Assembly: GCA_003508835.1 (NCBI GenBank)
Contig: PUFA01000021.1
Span: 10,890,501-10,954,500 of the forward strand
Source of the DNA: Eonycteris spelaea
Lineage: Eukaryota > Chordata > Mammalia > Chiroptera > Pteropodidae
DNA length: 64,000 nt
Direction of reading: 5' to 3'
In this document: positions 63,801 to 64,000 of the stretch, piece after piece
Numbering within the stretch: the first letter of the stretch is position 1
How the letters are laid out: each line of letters begins with the position of its first letter
The notes under the pieces: model-generated
Told to the model about the DNA's origin: nothing
Database searches by the model: none
What the model saw: only the letters and a program-made list of their open reading frames with translations
Made by a program: the position numbers and the translations under genes

Positions 63801-64000
63801 AGATATTTCAATAATTTACTAATAATCCTTTGTTCCTGAGACACTATTAAGAATCTGTGAGTTTCACTTTCCTTAGTTATCAGCAGATTTTTTTTTCACT
63901 TAAAAAATAGTTAATTATAAACAGTATACCAGAAACAGTGACGTCTATTCATTTTATACCTACTTTTGGTGAGAAGATTGTAGAGGAAAAAATTTGGAAA
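60846..64000 (-). other. CDH19: Part of the next upstream intron, no exon found
   Basis: I searched the minus strand for the expected exon of about 188 nt (EC3, with a DVNDN-type linker) and saw none, so it should lie beyond 64000. The sequence is AT-rich with no repeat I can name. Confidence 0.6.

Noticed and set aside
60846..64000. Search for the next upstream cadherin exon (about 188 nt)
   Set aside because: No minus-strand stretch with cadherin motifs and splice sites was seen, so the exon is taken to lie outside the window.
1..64000. tRNA, rRNA, CRISPR array, prokaryotic operon structure
   Set aside because: None is present. The window is intronic mammalian DNA.

Overview
This window is nuclear DNA from a placental mammal. 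It is AT-rich and gene-poor, and it is full of old L1, L2, MIR, MER5-like and LTR fragments and of dinucleotide microsatellites. I see no primate Alu, rodent B1/B2 or carnivore, ruminant or horse tRNA-SINE, so the lineage inside placentals is not fixed. A minus-strand L1 tail at 18974-19385 looks Laurasiatherian to me, possibly bat, but that is only an impression.

The only gene is the 3' half of a type II classical cadherin on the minus strand, most likely CDH19 (cadherin-19). Six coding exons lie, in transcript order, at 60593-60845, 48961-49097, 31871-31991, 23804-23919, 7888-8138 and 665-1154 (coding part). All have AG acceptors and, where needed, GT donors, and the intron phases run 0, 2, 1, 0, 1, 1 as in the family. 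They encode the end of extracellular repeat EC3, EC4, EC5, the transmembrane helix and the catenin-binding tail. The upstream exons (signal peptide, prodomain, EC1-EC3) lie beyond position 64000.

The striking point is that five of the six exons carry a small deletion: 1 nt in 60593-60845, 1 nt in 31871-31991, 2 nt in 23804-23919, 1 nt in 7888-8138 and 1 nt in the last exon. Their lengths are 253, 121, 116, 251 and 490, where the family pattern predicts 254, 122, 118, 252 and 491. Only 48961-49097 (137 nt) is clean. Corrected for these gaps, the exons have no nonsense codon and no splice-site loss. Either this is a young unitary pseudogene (lineage loss of CDH19) or the assembly carries uncorrected deletion errors. 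The sequence alone cannot decide. The 1-nt and 2-nt gaps in the two middle exons sum to 3, so that part of the frame stays open with about 33 altered residues.

Layout: 1-390 is 3' flank. 390-1154 is the last exon with a short 3' UTR and a poly(A) signal at 407-412. 1155-60592 is introns and exons. 60846-64000 is part of the next upstream intron. The large intron 31992-48960 holds several L1 3' ends lying antisense to the gene, and a solo LTR (about 42205-42826) inserted into an older terminal-inverted-repeat DNA transposon. The LTR carries three tandem 45-bp units. No RNA gene, CRISPR array or second protein gene was found.
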